Part shown: piece by piece, positions 53,580 through 61,996 of the stretch
How positions within the stretch are numbered: the first letter of the stretch is position 1
How the letters are laid out: each line of letters begins with the position of its first letter
Source: JAOPZW01 sp963764585
GTDB taxonomy: Bacteria; Actinomycetota; Thermoleophilia; Solirubrobacterales; Solirubrobacteraceae
Reading direction: 5' to 3'
Assembly (NCBI GenBank): GCA_963764585.1
Contig: CAVXTB010000011.1
Span: 248,001-312,000 of the forward strand
DNA: 64,000 bases
The notes under the pieces: model-generated
Databases searched by the model: none
The model's input: the letters and a program-made list of their open reading frames with translations, nothing else
What the model was told of the DNA's origin: nothing
Position numbers and translations under genes: made by a program

Positions 53580-56500
53580 AGGCGAGCGCCGCCGCACGTG
53601 CGGCGAGCGGCGCCATACCCAAGCGGGTGGCCGTGGCCTCGGCGGAGCCGAGCAGCGCCGCCGCGCGCGCGGCATCGCCCGGCGCTCCGCGGGCCAGCAA
53701 CACCGCGCCGTGCTCGTACTCGGTCCGCGCCAGGGCGGTGATCGCGCCGAGTGCGCGGTTGCGCTCGGCCGCGGCGGTGAAGTGGCGATCGGCCTCGTCG
53801 TTGCGCCCCGCGGCGGCGGCCAGGATGCCGAGGAAGTGAGCGGCCGAGCCAAGGCAGGCCGCCGAGCTGATCTGGACCACGCGCGACGCGTAGGGCGCCA
53901 GCTCGGCCTCGAGCAGGGCGAGCGCCGGGTGGTCGGGCAGCGCGGCGCAGCCCTCGCACAGGAACGCGACCGTCGACAGCCAGTAGATGTCGCGGGGCAC
54001 GCGCGATAGGCGGTCCGCGGTCAGCTCGGTGAGCAGTTCGCGGGCGCGCGCCTCGTCGCCGGCCGCGGCGTGGGCGACCGACAGCCCCGCGGGCCACGCG
54101 GCGATCGTGCGGTAGCGGTCGGCGAGCTCCTGCATGCGATCCAGCAGCTCGGGCATGTGGCCCGTGTCGCGGGCGCGCACTAGCGCCTGCGCGCCATGCA
54201 GGCTGTCGGCGTCGGCGGCGTGCGCGCGACGCCCGAGGGCCAGCGCCTCGTCGGACAGCCGCTCGGCCTCCTCCCAGTTGCCGGCCATCTGCTCGCGCGC
54301 GGCCTGCCAGCACAGCGCCAGGCTGCGCAGCAGCGGCTGGCGCAGCTCGGCCGCCAGCGCCGACAGCCTGCCGTGCTCCTCGACCGCGGCGTCGCCGTCG
54401 CCGAGCTCGAAGAGGTCGTAGATGCGCCAGTGGCGGCCCTGGACGCCGAGCTCGAGGTTGCCCATGCGCGCGGCCAGCTCGAGCACCTCGGCGCTGACGC
54501 GCAGGCGCTCCTCGAGGTGCTCGATGTGCAGCAGCGCGACGTGGCGCCCGGTGAGCGCGACGGCCACGGCGGTCGGATCCTCCAGCCGCCGGGCGCTGGC
54601 GAGCGCCTCCTCGCTGAGCGCCAGGGCGCGCTCGGTCTGGCCGGAGAAGTGCAGGACCTCGGCCAGGCGGCCCATGACGCGCGTGCGCAGCACGCTCTCG
54701 CTCGTCCCGAGCTCCTCCAGCGCCTCCTCGAGGACCTCGGTGAGCGTGGCGTCCATCGCGTGGGCCTCCCAGTAGCGCCCGGCGAGGCCGAGGGCTGCCC
54801 ACGCGAGCGGCTCGTGGGCGTGCAGCTCGCGCGCCAGGCGCGCGGCGCTGCGGAAGCTCGCCCGCGCCTCCTCGTCGCCCGACCGCCACTGCGAGCGGCC
54901 CAGCGAGAGCAGCAGCGCGCAGCGCTCCTGCACGAGCGCGTCGCCGTCGAGCTCGTCGATGACCTGCAGCGCGCGGCGGTAGTAGCCGCCGGCCTCCTCG
55001 TAGGCCAGCGACCGCGAGGCCTGCGCGGCGGCGGCGCGCAGGTGGCCGACCACCTCGGCGGGGCCGATCAGCGCGCGCGCCTCGAAGGCATGGCGCGCCA
55101 GCTCGGCCGGGTTCGCGCTGCCCGACGTGGCCAGCGCCTCGGCGACGCGCTGGTGCAGGCGCACGCGGCGGCTGCGCATCTGGCGCTCGTAGAGCGTCTG
55201 GCGGACGAGCGCGTGCGCGAAGGCGAAGCGGTCGACGACCTCGGGATCCTCGACGAGCAGGCCGCCGCGCACGCCCTCCTCGAGCGCGTCGAGGAGGTCG
55301 TCGCCGGGCTCGCCGGTCGCCGCCGCGAGCGTCGCGAGGTCGAGGTCCGAGCCGATGACCGCGGCGGCCTCGAGGGCTGACAGCGTCGGGCCGCTCAGGC
55401 GCGCCAGGCGCCGCCCGATGACCTCCTGCACGCCCGCCGGCACGGCCAGCTCCGCCAGCTCGCCGCCCGACTCGGCCAGGTCGCGCAGCAGCTCCTGGAT
55501 GTAGAGCGGGTTGCCGCCGGTGCGCTCGTGCAGCTGGGCGACGAACTCGGCGCGCGGGCGCAGCGACGAGCCGGCGCTGACGATCGCCGTCGTGTCGCTG
55601 GCGCTGACGCCGGTCAGCGCGACGCGCTCGACGCGCGAGTCGCGGCGCACCTCGGTGAGCAGCTCGTCGAGCGGCGCTGCGGCGACCTCGACGTCGCGAT
55701 AGGCGCCGAGGACGAGCAGCGGCGCGTCGGCCGCGCGCCGGAACAGGTGGCGCAGCAGCAGCAGCGTCGGCTTGTCGGCCCACTGGACGTCGTCGAGGAC
55801 GAGCAGCAGCGGCGCCGCGTCGGCGACGCCCGCGAAGAAGCCGGTCATCGCCTCGAACAGGCGGTAGCGCTGGGTCTCGGGCTCGCCCGGCGCGGGCGCG
55901 GCGGCGTCGCCGGCGCCGCTGCGCAGCTCGGGCACGAGCCGCGCGAGCTCGGCCAGCTCGGGCTCGGACTGGCCGGGGAGCTGGGGGGGACCGCAGTGCA
56001 CGACGAAGTGGCGCAGCGCCTCCATGAACGGCTGGTAGGGCAGCAGCGCGCCGTCGTCGCAGCGGCCGTAGAGGACGTTGGCGCCTTCGCCGTGGACCTC
56101 GCGGGCGAAGTGCGTCAGCAGCCTGGTCTTGCCGACCCCGGCCTCGCCCCCGACGAGCACCATGCGCGACGCGCGCGCGCCGGCCTCGCGCCAGCGCTCG
56201 CGCAGGCGCTCGAGCTCGGCCTCGCGCCCGACGAAGCGCACGCGCGGGGTCGTGTCGCCCTCCTCGCCGGGCAGCCGCGGCAGCGGCACGGACACCGCAG
56301 GCGGCGCCGCGGCCATCTCCGGCGCGCCGCGCAGCAGGCGCTCGTTGAGCGTGACGATCGGGGCCGATGGCGCGGTGCCCAGCTCGTCGCGCAGCAGCAC
56401 CCGCAGCTCGTCGAAGACGCGCACCGCCTCGGCGACGTTGCCGCGCGCCTCGTGGATCTCCATGAGCACCGCGTAGCCGGACTCGCGGAACGGCTCGCGG

Positions 56501-57063
56501 CGCGTCAGCTCGCGGGCGGCGCGCTCGCCCTGGGCCAGCTCGTCGCCACCGATGCGCAGCGCGGCGGTCGCCTCGGCCTCGAGCAATGCGCTGGCCTGCT
56601 CCTGCAGCTCGCGGCGGCGCTCGTGCACCCAGCCGCCGTCGAACTCGGGCAGCAGCGGGCGCTCGGCGATCTGCATGGCCGCGATGGCGATCTCCATCGC
56701 GGCGTGCGGGTCGCCGCGTTCGAGCGCGGCCTCGGCGTCGGCGACGGCCTGGTCGACGACCTCGACGTCGACGATCGCGCCCTCGGGCAGCTCGAGCGAG
56801 ACGTCGGCGCGCCCGGCCAGGGCGGCGCCGACCACGCGGCGCAGGCGAGCCAGCAGGACCTTCAGCGCGGCCTCGGGCGAGGCCGGCGGGTCGGACGGCC
56901 ACAGCACCTCGATCAGCTCGGCGCGGCTGACCGGCCGGCGGCGGTGGGCGGCGAGATAGGCCAGCAGCAGCCGGCCCTGGCGTCCGGGAAGCTCGCCCTC
57001 CAGTCGGTGGCCGTCGATCTCCACCACCAGCGGGCCACACAGGGCGATCCTGGTGGCGCTCAC
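53578..57063 (-). CDS. AfsR/SARP-type transcriptional regulator with NACHT/AAA-like ATPase
   Basis: This 1161-aa regulator has an N-terminal OmpR-like DNA-binding domain and BTAD (about 1-245: IALCGPLVVEIDGHRLEG, ELIEVLWPSDPPASPEAALK). An ATPase follows, with Walker A in LVGGEAGVGKTRLL near residue 304 and Walker B in LLLVLDDVQWADKPTLL near 421. A long TPR-like helical region runs to the end. SARP proteins bind 11-bp-spaced direct repeats and activate nearby genes. Three such repeats lie at its 3' end before the lysozyme gene, and a divergent P450 starts 78 bp from its GTG. Either may be a target. The start at 57063 has no strong ribosome site but fits the domain boundary. Confidence 0.9.
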   Translation of the reverse strand: MSATRIALCGPLVVEIDGHRLEGELPGRQGRLLLAYLAAHRRRPVSRAELIEVLWPSDPPASPEAALKVLLARLRRVVGAALAGRADVSLELPEGAIVDVEVVDQAVADAEAALERGDPHAAMEIAIAAMQIAERPLLPEFDGGWVHERRRELQEQASALLEAEATAALRIGGDELAQGERAARELTRREPFRESGYAVLMEIHEARGNVAEAVRVFDELRVLLRDELGTAPSAPIVTLNERLLRGAPEMAAAPPAVSVPLPRLPGEEGDTTPRVRFVGREAELERLRERWREAGARASRMVLVGGEAGVGKTRLLTHFAREVHGEGANVLYGRCDDGALLPYQPFMEALRHFVVHCGPPQLPGQSEPELAELARLVPELRSGAGDAAAPAPGEPETQRYRLFEAMTGFFAGVADAAPLLLVLDDVQWADKPTLLLLRHLFRRAADAPLLVLGAYRDVEVAAAPLDELLTEVRRDSRVERVALTGVSASDTTAIVSAGSSLRPRAEFVAQLHERTGGNPLYIQELLRDLAESGGELAELAVPAGVQEVIGRRLARLSGPTLSALEAAAVIGSDLDLATLAAATGEPGDDLLDALEEGVRGGLLVEDPEVVDRFAFAHALVRQTLYERQMRSRRVRLHQRVAEALATSGSANPAELARHAFEARALIGPAEVVGHLRAAAAQASRSLAYEEAGGYYRRALQVIDELDGDALVQERCALLLSLGRSQWRSGDEEARASFRSAARLARELHAHEPLAWAALGLAGRYWEAHAMDATLTEVLEEALEELGTSESVLRTRVMGRLAEVLHFSGQTERALALSEEALASARRLEDPTAVAVALTGRHVALLHIEHLEERLRVSAEVLELAARMGNLELGVQGRHWRIYDLFELGDGDAAVEEHGRLSALAAELRQPLLRSLALCWQAAREQMAGNWEEAERLSDEALALGRRAHAADADSLHGAQALVRARDTGHMPELLDRMQELADRYRTIAAWPAGLSVAHAAAGDEARARELLTELTADRLSRVPRDIYWLSTVAFLCEGCAALPDHPALALLEAELAPYASRVVQISSAACLGSAAHFLGILAAAAGRNDEADRHFTAAAERNRALGAITALARTEYEHGAVLLARGAPGDAARAAALLGSAEATATRLGMAPLAARAAALA

Positions 57064-57141
57064 GAAAGAAGCCCCCGTTCCGTCTAGGACGAGTGCTGGT
57101 AGCTGCCCGCCATCCTCTTCATTATTGGAAAGGGGGGCATC

Positions 57142-58311
57142 GTGAGTCAACGCGACCGTCTCAAGCTCGCGGCGCAGGAGTGGGGGAGCCGCATCGTCAC
57201 CGTGCATGGCACGCGCATCTGGCCGATCGCGCGACCGTTCCTGCGGCGCACCTTCGTGCTGCGCCACGCCGACTGCCGGGAGGTCCTCGATCGCCACGAC
57301 GTCTTCCGCGTGAGCTACCTGGCGCGCATGGAGCGGGTCTCGGGCCCGTTCATCCTCGGCTGGGACCCCGACGACGAGCCGTGCTACGACGTCGAGCACG
57401 CCTGGCTTCAGGCCGCGGTGCACCGCGAGGACGGCGAGCGCCTGGCCCAGAGCGCGCGGGCGGTCGCCGATGAGCGCATCGCCGCGGCTCGGGGCAGCGG
57501 CGGCCTGGACGTCGTCGCCGACCTCGCCGACCCCGTCATCGACGACGCGATCGGCTGGTGGTTCGGCGTACGCACCGAGGGGCCGACGGCGCGCGTGGAT
57601 TGGGCGCGCGAGGCGTTCTACGGCGTCTTCCTGAACGCGCTGAACGTGCCGGCCGTGCTCGACCGCGCTCGCGACGGCGCCGGCAGGCTGCGCGACCAGA
57701 TCGCCATGGCCGCCGAGCACCACGCGCCCGGCGACGGGGACGTCCTGGGGCGCCTGCTCGCGTCGCAGGACGCCGGGCGCGGACTGGACCGCGACGCCGC
57801 GGTGCGCAACCTCGTCGGCCTCGTGACCGCGTGGGTGCCGCAGGTGTCGCGCCTGCTGCCGACCGCCCTCGACGCGCTGCTCGATCGCGAGCGCGAGCTG
57901 GCCGAGGCGCAGGAGGCCGCGCGCGCCGGGGACGTCGCGCGCGTCGGCGCCTACCTGTGGGAGGCGGCGCGCTTTCGCTGCACCAACCCGCTGCTCCCGC
58001 GGCGCGCCGTCGTGCAGCACACGCTGCCGAGCGGGACGACGATCCCCGCCGGCGCCAACGTCATGGCCATCCTGCAGGCGGCGATGATGGATCGCGACGC
58101 GCTCGAGCATCCCAGGCGCTTCGTCGCCGGCCGCCCCGACGGCGTCTACCTGCACTTCGGCGGCGGCCTTCACCGCTGCTTCGGCGAGCACGCGGCGAAG
58201 GCCCAGCTCGGGCAGATGGCCACGGCGCTGCTGGCCTGCGACGGCCTGCGCCGCGCGGGCCGCCTGCGCTGGAAGGGCCCATTCCCGGCGGGGCTGCGGG
58301 TCGCGCTGTAG
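57142..58311 (+). CDS. Cytochrome P450-like protein
   Basis: This 389-aa protein has the heme-binding loop FGGGLHRCFGEHAAK (Cys at about residue 346) and the ExxR motif EAAR at 274-277, so it is a P450. The I-helix region reads LVGLVTAWVPQVSRLLP and lacks the usual A-G-x-D/E-T oxygen-activation motif, and the N-terminal part is shorter than in most bacterial P450s. It may carry out unusual chemistry or use peroxide, as in some P450s lacking that motif. The start is GTG at 57142 after a GGGGGG ribosome site. It is divergent from the SARP gene and convergent with a DNA ligase. No ferredoxin gene is adjacent. Confidence 0.88.
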   Translation: MSQRDRLKLAAQEWGSRIVTVHGTRIWPIARPFLRRTFVLRHADCREVLDRHDVFRVSYLARMERVSGPFILGWDPDDEPCYDVEHAWLQAAVHREDGERLAQSARAVADERIAAARGSGGLDVVADLADPVIDDAIGWWFGVRTEGPTARVDWAREAFYGVFLNALNVPAVLDRARDGAGRLRDQIAMAAEHHAPGDGDVLGRLLASQDAGRGLDRDAAVRNLVGLVTAWVPQVSRLLPTALDALLDRERELAEAQEAARAGDVARVGAYLWEAARFRCTNPLLPRRAVVQHTLPSGTTIPAGANVMAILQAAMMDRDALEHPRRFVAGRPDGVYLHFGGGLHRCFGEHAAKAQLGQMATALLACDGLRRAGRLRWKGPFPAGLRVAL

Positions 58312-58322
58312 GTCGCGGGCCG

Positions 58323-59261
58323 CTAGCCCGCCGGCCGCTCGCGCACCACCTTGCGGGCGGGCTTGTCGTCGCGCGTGCCCAGGTAGCGCGGGTGGCGCAG
58401 CGAGCCGTCGCGCGTCCACTCGGTGAACGCCACCTGTGCCACGAGCTCCGGCTCGACCCACGTCGTCCCGCGCGCCGGCGCGTCGCCTGCGAAGGGGGAG
58501 TCGGGTCGCCGCAGCGGCGCCATCCGCTCGGCCAGGGCGTGCAGCTCGCGCTGGTCGAAGCCGGTGCCGACCTTGCCCGCGTAGCGCAGCGCGTCGCCGT
58601 CGTAGTAGCCGACGAGCAGGGCGCCGAACGACTCGCGGCTGCCCTTGGGCGCCGTGTAGCCGCCGATGACGAGCTCCTGCTCGGCCGAGCACTTCCACTT
58701 CAGCCAGTCGCCCGAGCGCTTGCCCTGGTAGGTGCTGTCAGCGCGCTTGGCGATCAGGCCCTCCCAGCCGCGCCGGCAGGCGTCGGCCAGGTGCGCCTCG
58801 CCCTGCGCGGCCCGGCGGTGAGGCGTCCACCGGATCGTGCCGCCGCCGAAGCGCAGCGCCCTGCGCAGCGCGGACTTGCGCTCCTGCAGGGGCCGGCCGC
58901 GCAGGTCGACGCCATCGAGCCACAGGACGTCGAAGACGTAGTAGGCGATGTGCACGCCGCGGTCGTGGCCGCGCTGCTGCAGCGCCTCGAAGCTCGACCT
59001 GCCGCGGACCGTCCCGACGATCTCGCCGTCGACGACGAAGCGCTTGCACGGGTCCTGCTCGAGCGCCGCGGCGACCTCGGGGTAGCGGGCGTTGAGCGAG
59101 AGGAAGTTGCGCGACTCGAGGTCGACGGAGCCGCCGTCGCGGAAGGCCAGGCAGCGGTAGCCGTCGAGCTTGCGCTCGACGATCCAGTCGGGGTCGTCGA
59201 AGACGTTGGTGCTCAAGGTCGCCTTCATCGCCTGCGGGCGCTTGGGCATCGGGTCGGCCAT
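58323..59261 (-). CDS. Small ATP-dependent DNA ligase (LigC/LigD ligase-domain type)
   Basis: This 312-aa ATP-dependent DNA ligase consists only of the nucleotidyltransferase and OB-fold domains. Motif I is ERKLDGYR with the AMP-accepting Lys at residue 31. Motif III lies in FVVDGEIVGTVRG, motif IV in EGLIAKRADSTYQG, and motif V in WLKWKC. A C-terminal OB domain with TTWVEPELVAQVAFTEWTRD completes it. This is the LigD ligase part without polymerase or nuclease domains, as in LigC proteins, which support repair. No Ku gene is near. It is convergent with the P450. An NAD-dependent ligase lies about 2.7 kb downstream. Confidence 0.92.
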   Translation of the reverse strand: MADPMPKRPQAMKATLSTNVFDDPDWIVERKLDGYRCLAFRDGGSVDLESRNFLSLNARYPEVAAALEQDPCKRFVVDGEIVGTVRGRSSFEALQQRGHDRGVHIAYYVFDVLWLDGVDLRGRPLQERKSALRRALRFGGGTIRWTPHRRAAQGEAHLADACRRGWEGLIAKRADSTYQGKRSGDWLKWKCSAEQELVIGGYTAPKGSRESFGALLVGYYDGDALRYAGKVGTGFDQRELHALAERMAPLRRPDSPFAGDAPARGTTWVEPELVAQVAFTEWTRDGSLRHPRYLGTRDDKPARKVVRERPAG

Positions 59262-59270
59262 GGCGCTCTT

Positions 59271-59663
59271 CTACACCCGCGTCAGCCACTCCAGCGGGAA
59301 CGGGGGCTGCGCCAGCGGCCGGACGGCGAGACGCATGAGCATGAGCGGGTTGTCGTCACCGGCGATGCGGTTGACGTGCACGGTCGAGCACGCGGTGCAG
59401 CGGTGCACGAGCGCCCACTCGCCATCGTCGTGGACCGAGACGCCGATCGGCTCCATCGATCCGGCGCAGTCCGCCGCCCGGTCGCCGGGGACGTCGTCGT
59501 CGACGTGCCGGCTCCACAGGCAGTTCGGGCAGTGGTTGCGGTGCTGGGTGCCGGGGGCCGCCATCGGGACGTCGAGGCGGCAGCGGCGGCAGCGGAAGCT
59601 GTCCGGGCCGCGGCGCCGGGCATGGGCGCGGCGATGGGTTGGAGTGCGCTCGTAGCGCGACAA
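59271..59663 (-). CDS. RNHCP-domain protein
   Basis: This 130-aa protein of the RNHCP family has a zinc-binding module of unknown function. The name-giving signature is intact: FRCRRCRLDV, then QHRNHCPNCLWSRHVDDDVP and a later CAGSMEPIGV region with Cys-rich CTACSTVHVNRI. Two Cys-x2-Cys pairs and additional Cys/His residues can bind two zinc ions. A basic N terminus (TPTHRRAHARRRG) could contact nucleic acid. The start is a TTG at 59663 with GGAGG at good spacing, chosen because no ATG or GTG fits. A tiny His-rich leader frame and a hairpin lie upstream and may control it. Confidence 0.88.
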   Translation of the reverse strand: MSRYERTPTHRRAHARRRGPDSFRCRRCRLDVPMAAPGTQHRNHCPNCLWSRHVDDDVPGDRAADCAGSMEPIGVSVHDDGEWALVHRCTACSTVHVNRIAGDDNPLMLMRLAVRPLAQPPFPLEWLTRV

Positions 59664-59702
59664 GCAGGAACCTCCGATGAACGTCGGGCAAGCGGGACGG
59701 CG

Positions 59703-59716
59703 GGGCGATGACGCCC
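59703..59716 (-). promoter_or_regulatory. Hairpin upstream of the RNHCP gene
   Basis: GGGCG (59703-59707) and CGCCC (59712-59716) form a perfect 5-bp stem with a 4-nt loop. It lies between a 16-codon His-rich frame and the RNHCP start, where an attenuation-type control element would sit. Confidence 0.3.
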
Positions 59717-59732
59717 GGCGAGGGCCGAGGGT

Positions 59733-59783
59733 TCAGCCCTGGCGGTGATGAGAGGTGTGATGTCCCGTGGCGGCAATCGTCAT
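59733..59783 (-). CDS. Putative 16-aa His-rich leader peptide
   Basis: ATG at 59783 begins a 16-codon frame ending in TGA at 59733 and encoding MTIAATGHHTSHHRQG. CAGGTGAG about 9 nt upstream could be its ribosome site. Four of the 16 residues are His. It lies about 70 nt before the RNHCP start with a small hairpin between. It could be an attenuator leader or may not be translated. I know no family for it. Confidence 0.35.
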   Translation of the reverse strand: MTIAATGHHTSHHRQG

Positions 59784-59875
59784 GAATCGCTCACCTGCCC
59801 TTCGGATCTCGGAGGTCGGATCACGCAGGCCGCGCGAGGATACGCCGTGGCGACGGGCGCGACAAGCCGAGCCCG

Positions 59876-60289
59876 TCAGCCGCCGGGCATCGCGCCCATC
59901 TGGCGCATGAGGCCGAGGTCGTCGCGGATCGCGCGGTGAGCCGTCGCGCGACCGTCCGCGACGGTGATGAGGTGACACTGACGCCAGGCGATGGCCTTGC
60001 CCGACCCGGGTATGCCGAAGAGCTCGCCCTCGTGGGTCCCCGACATGGTCCCGACGCAGACCACCGTGTCAGCGTCCTGGGCGATGTGCTCGATGTCGAA
60101 CCGCGCATCCGGGAAGGCGGTCCACAGGCGCTGCATGAGCTGTGCCTGGCCCTCGGGACCCGGTGGAGTTCCGGGAATCGTCGCGTGGTTGACGTAGTCC
60201 TCGGCGAACAGGTCGTCCAGCAGCGAGAGGTCCCGCTTGTTGAAGGCCTCCCAGAAGCGCTCCACGGTACGTCGGTGTGCGTCGTCCAT
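59876..60289 (-). CDS. SnoaL-like polyketide-cyclase-fold protein
   Basis: This 137-aa alpha+beta-barrel protein of the SnoaL/ester-cyclase group, related to the NTF2 fold, shows VERFWEAFNKRDLSLLDDLF, AEDYVNHATIPGTPPGPEGQ, LWTAFPDARFDIEHIAQDAD and FGIPGSGKAIAWRQCHLITV, standard for the family. Many members are cyclases, isomerases or simple binding proteins, and the substrate here cannot be told. The ATG at 60289 is the only sensible start. The divergent PolX/PHP gene starts 68 bp away, so a shared promoter region lies between them. A 16-codon frame and the RNHCP gene lie downstream in the same direction. Confidence 0.88.
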   Translation of the reverse strand: MDDAHRRTVERFWEAFNKRDLSLLDDLFAEDYVNHATIPGTPPGPEGQAQLMQRLWTAFPDARFDIEHIAQDADTVVCVGTMSGTHEGELFGIPGSGKAIAWRQCHLITVADGRATAHRAIRDDLGLMRQMGAMPGG

Positions 60290-60357
60290 CGGCCGACCCT
60301 TCCAGGTCGCGCGGAGGGGCACAAGACGAGAGGCACGCTCCGGGCACACTTCCGGCG

Positions 60358-61965
60358 GTGGACAACTCCCGCATCGCCGATCGGCTGGAGGCGCTCGCGT
60401 CGTTGCTCGAGCTCGCCGACGCCAACCCCTACACGGCCCGCGCCTACCGCCGCGCCGCCGAGACGATCCGCGCGGCGCCGGTCTCCGTCGCCGAGCTCGT
60501 GCGGACCGGGCGGGTGCGCGGGCTGCGCGGGATCGGGTCGGGGATCGAGGCGCGCCTGCACGAGCTCGTCGAGACGGGCGACATCGCCGAGCTGGCCGAG
60601 CTCGAGCGCGAGCTCGCACCGGGGCTCGTCGGCCTCGGGCGCTACCTCGGGCTCGGGGCCAGGCGCTCGATCGAGGTCGCGCGGGCGCTCGGCGTGCGCA
60701 CGCCCGACGAGCTGCGGGCGGCGGCGGCCGCCGGCCGGCTGCGGACGGTGCCGGGCATCGGGCCCAAGACCGAGGCGCGGCTCCTCGAGGCGCTCGCCCG
60801 CGAGGCCGAGCCGCGACCACAGCGCGCGCTCACGCTCGATCGCGCCCGGGAGCTCGTCGACGGCATCGCCGACGCCCTCGACGGCGAGGCGGCCGGTGAC
60901 GTGCGCAGGTGGCGCGACGCGTGCGAGGCGCTGGCCGTGGTCTGCGCCGCGCCGGACCCGTCGCCGGCGCTCGCGCGCTTCGCCGAGCTGCCGCAGATCG
61001 TCGCGGTGATCGAGCAGGAGGACCGGCGCGCGGTCGGGGTGACGGTCGAGGGCGTGCCGGTCGAGCTCGTCGTCGCCGAGCCGCGGCGCTTCGGGACCGC
61101 GCTGGTGCGCGCCACGGGCTCGCCCGCGTACGTCGCGGCGCTCGAGCCGCTGCCCGACGCACCCGACGAGGCGGCGGTCTACCGCGCGCTCGGCGTCCCC
61201 TGGTGCCCGCCCGAGCTGCGCGAGGAGCCCTTCCGGGGCGAGCCGCCCGCGCTCGTCGGCCAAGACGACATCCGCGGCGACCTGCACTGCCACACCAGGT
61301 GGTCGGACGGGAGGGCGAGCGTGGAGGAGATGGGCCGCGCCGCTCGCGAGCGCGGCTACGACTACGTCGCGATCTGCGACCACACGCCGGCGGTCGGCGC
61401 GGTCCGCGGGCTCACCGCCGACGACGTCCGCCGGCAGGGGCACGAGATCGCGGCCGCCAACGAGCTGCTGGCGCCGTTCCGCGTCCTGCGCGGCATCGAG
61501 TGCGACATCCTGCCCGACGGCCGGCTCGACCTCCCCGACGACGTCCTGGCCGAGCTCGACTGGGTGCAGGCGAGCGTGCACGGCGGCCAGCGGATGCCGC
61601 GGCGCGAGCTGACCAGGCGCGTCGAGGAGGCGTTGCGCAACCCCTACGTGCGCTGCCTGAGCCACCCGACGGGCCGGCTCATCAACCGCCGGCCCGAGAA
61701 CGCCCTCGACCTCGACCGCGTGTTCGCGGTCGCGCTCGAACAACGCGTCGCGCTGGAGGTCAACGGCCTGCCGCCCCGGCTCGACCTCCGCGCCGAGCAC
61801 GTCCGCGCCGCGCTGCGAGCCGGCCTGCAGATCGTCTGCTCGACCGATGCGCACTCGGTGCGCGGGCTGGCCAACATGACGCTGTCGGTCCACACGGCCC
61901 GTCGCGGCTGGGCGACGGCCGCGGACGTCGTCAACGCGCGCCCGCTCGCGAACCTGACGCGATGA
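60358..61965 (+). CDS. PolX/PHP family protein with inactivated polymerase site
   Basis: This 535-aa protein has the bacterial family X layout. An HhH-rich N terminus (about 1-165) shows VRGLRGIGSGIEARLHEL and LRTVPGIGPKTEARLLEAL. A palm region lies at about 170-290, and a C-terminal PHP phosphoesterase domain from about 305. PHP motifs are intact: GDLHCHTRWSDG, YVAICDH, GIECDIL, WVQASVHGG, HPTG, LEVNG and STDAHS, so the 3'-5' exonuclease/AP-endonuclease site looks functional. In the palm, the paired catalytic Asp positions are Ala (CEALAVVC, residues 191 and 193) and the third is Glu (E236), so polymerisation is unlikely. The start is GTG at 60358. Confidence 0.92.
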   Translation: MDNSRIADRLEALASLLELADANPYTARAYRRAAETIRAAPVSVAELVRTGRVRGLRGIGSGIEARLHELVETGDIAELAELERELAPGLVGLGRYLGLGARRSIEVARALGVRTPDELRAAAAAGRLRTVPGIGPKTEARLLEALAREAEPRPQRALTLDRARELVDGIADALDGEAAGDVRRWRDACEALAVVCAAPDPSPALARFAELPQIVAVIEQEDRRAVGVTVEGVPVELVVAEPRRFGTALVRATGSPAYVAALEPLPDAPDEAAVYRALGVPWCPPELREEPFRGEPPALVGQDDIRGDLHCHTRWSDGRASVEEMGRAARERGYDYVAICDHTPAVGAVRGLTADDVRRQGHEIAAANELLAPFRVLRGIECDILPDGRLDLPDDVLAELDWVQASVHGGQRMPRRELTRRVEEALRNPYVRCLSHPTGRLINRRPENALDLDRVFAVALEQRVALEVNGLPPRLDLRAEHVRAALRAGLQIVCSTDAHSVRGLANMTLSVHTARRGWATAADVVNARPLANLTR

Positions 61966-61996
61966 GTTCGCGGTCCGGCGCCCGTCTTAGGAGAAC

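Noticed and set aside
57064..58698. Possible extension of the SARP gene far upstream over the P450 gene
   Set aside because: The extension reads antisense to the P450, which has clear heme and ExxR motifs. The SARP winged-helix begins right after the GTG at 57063.
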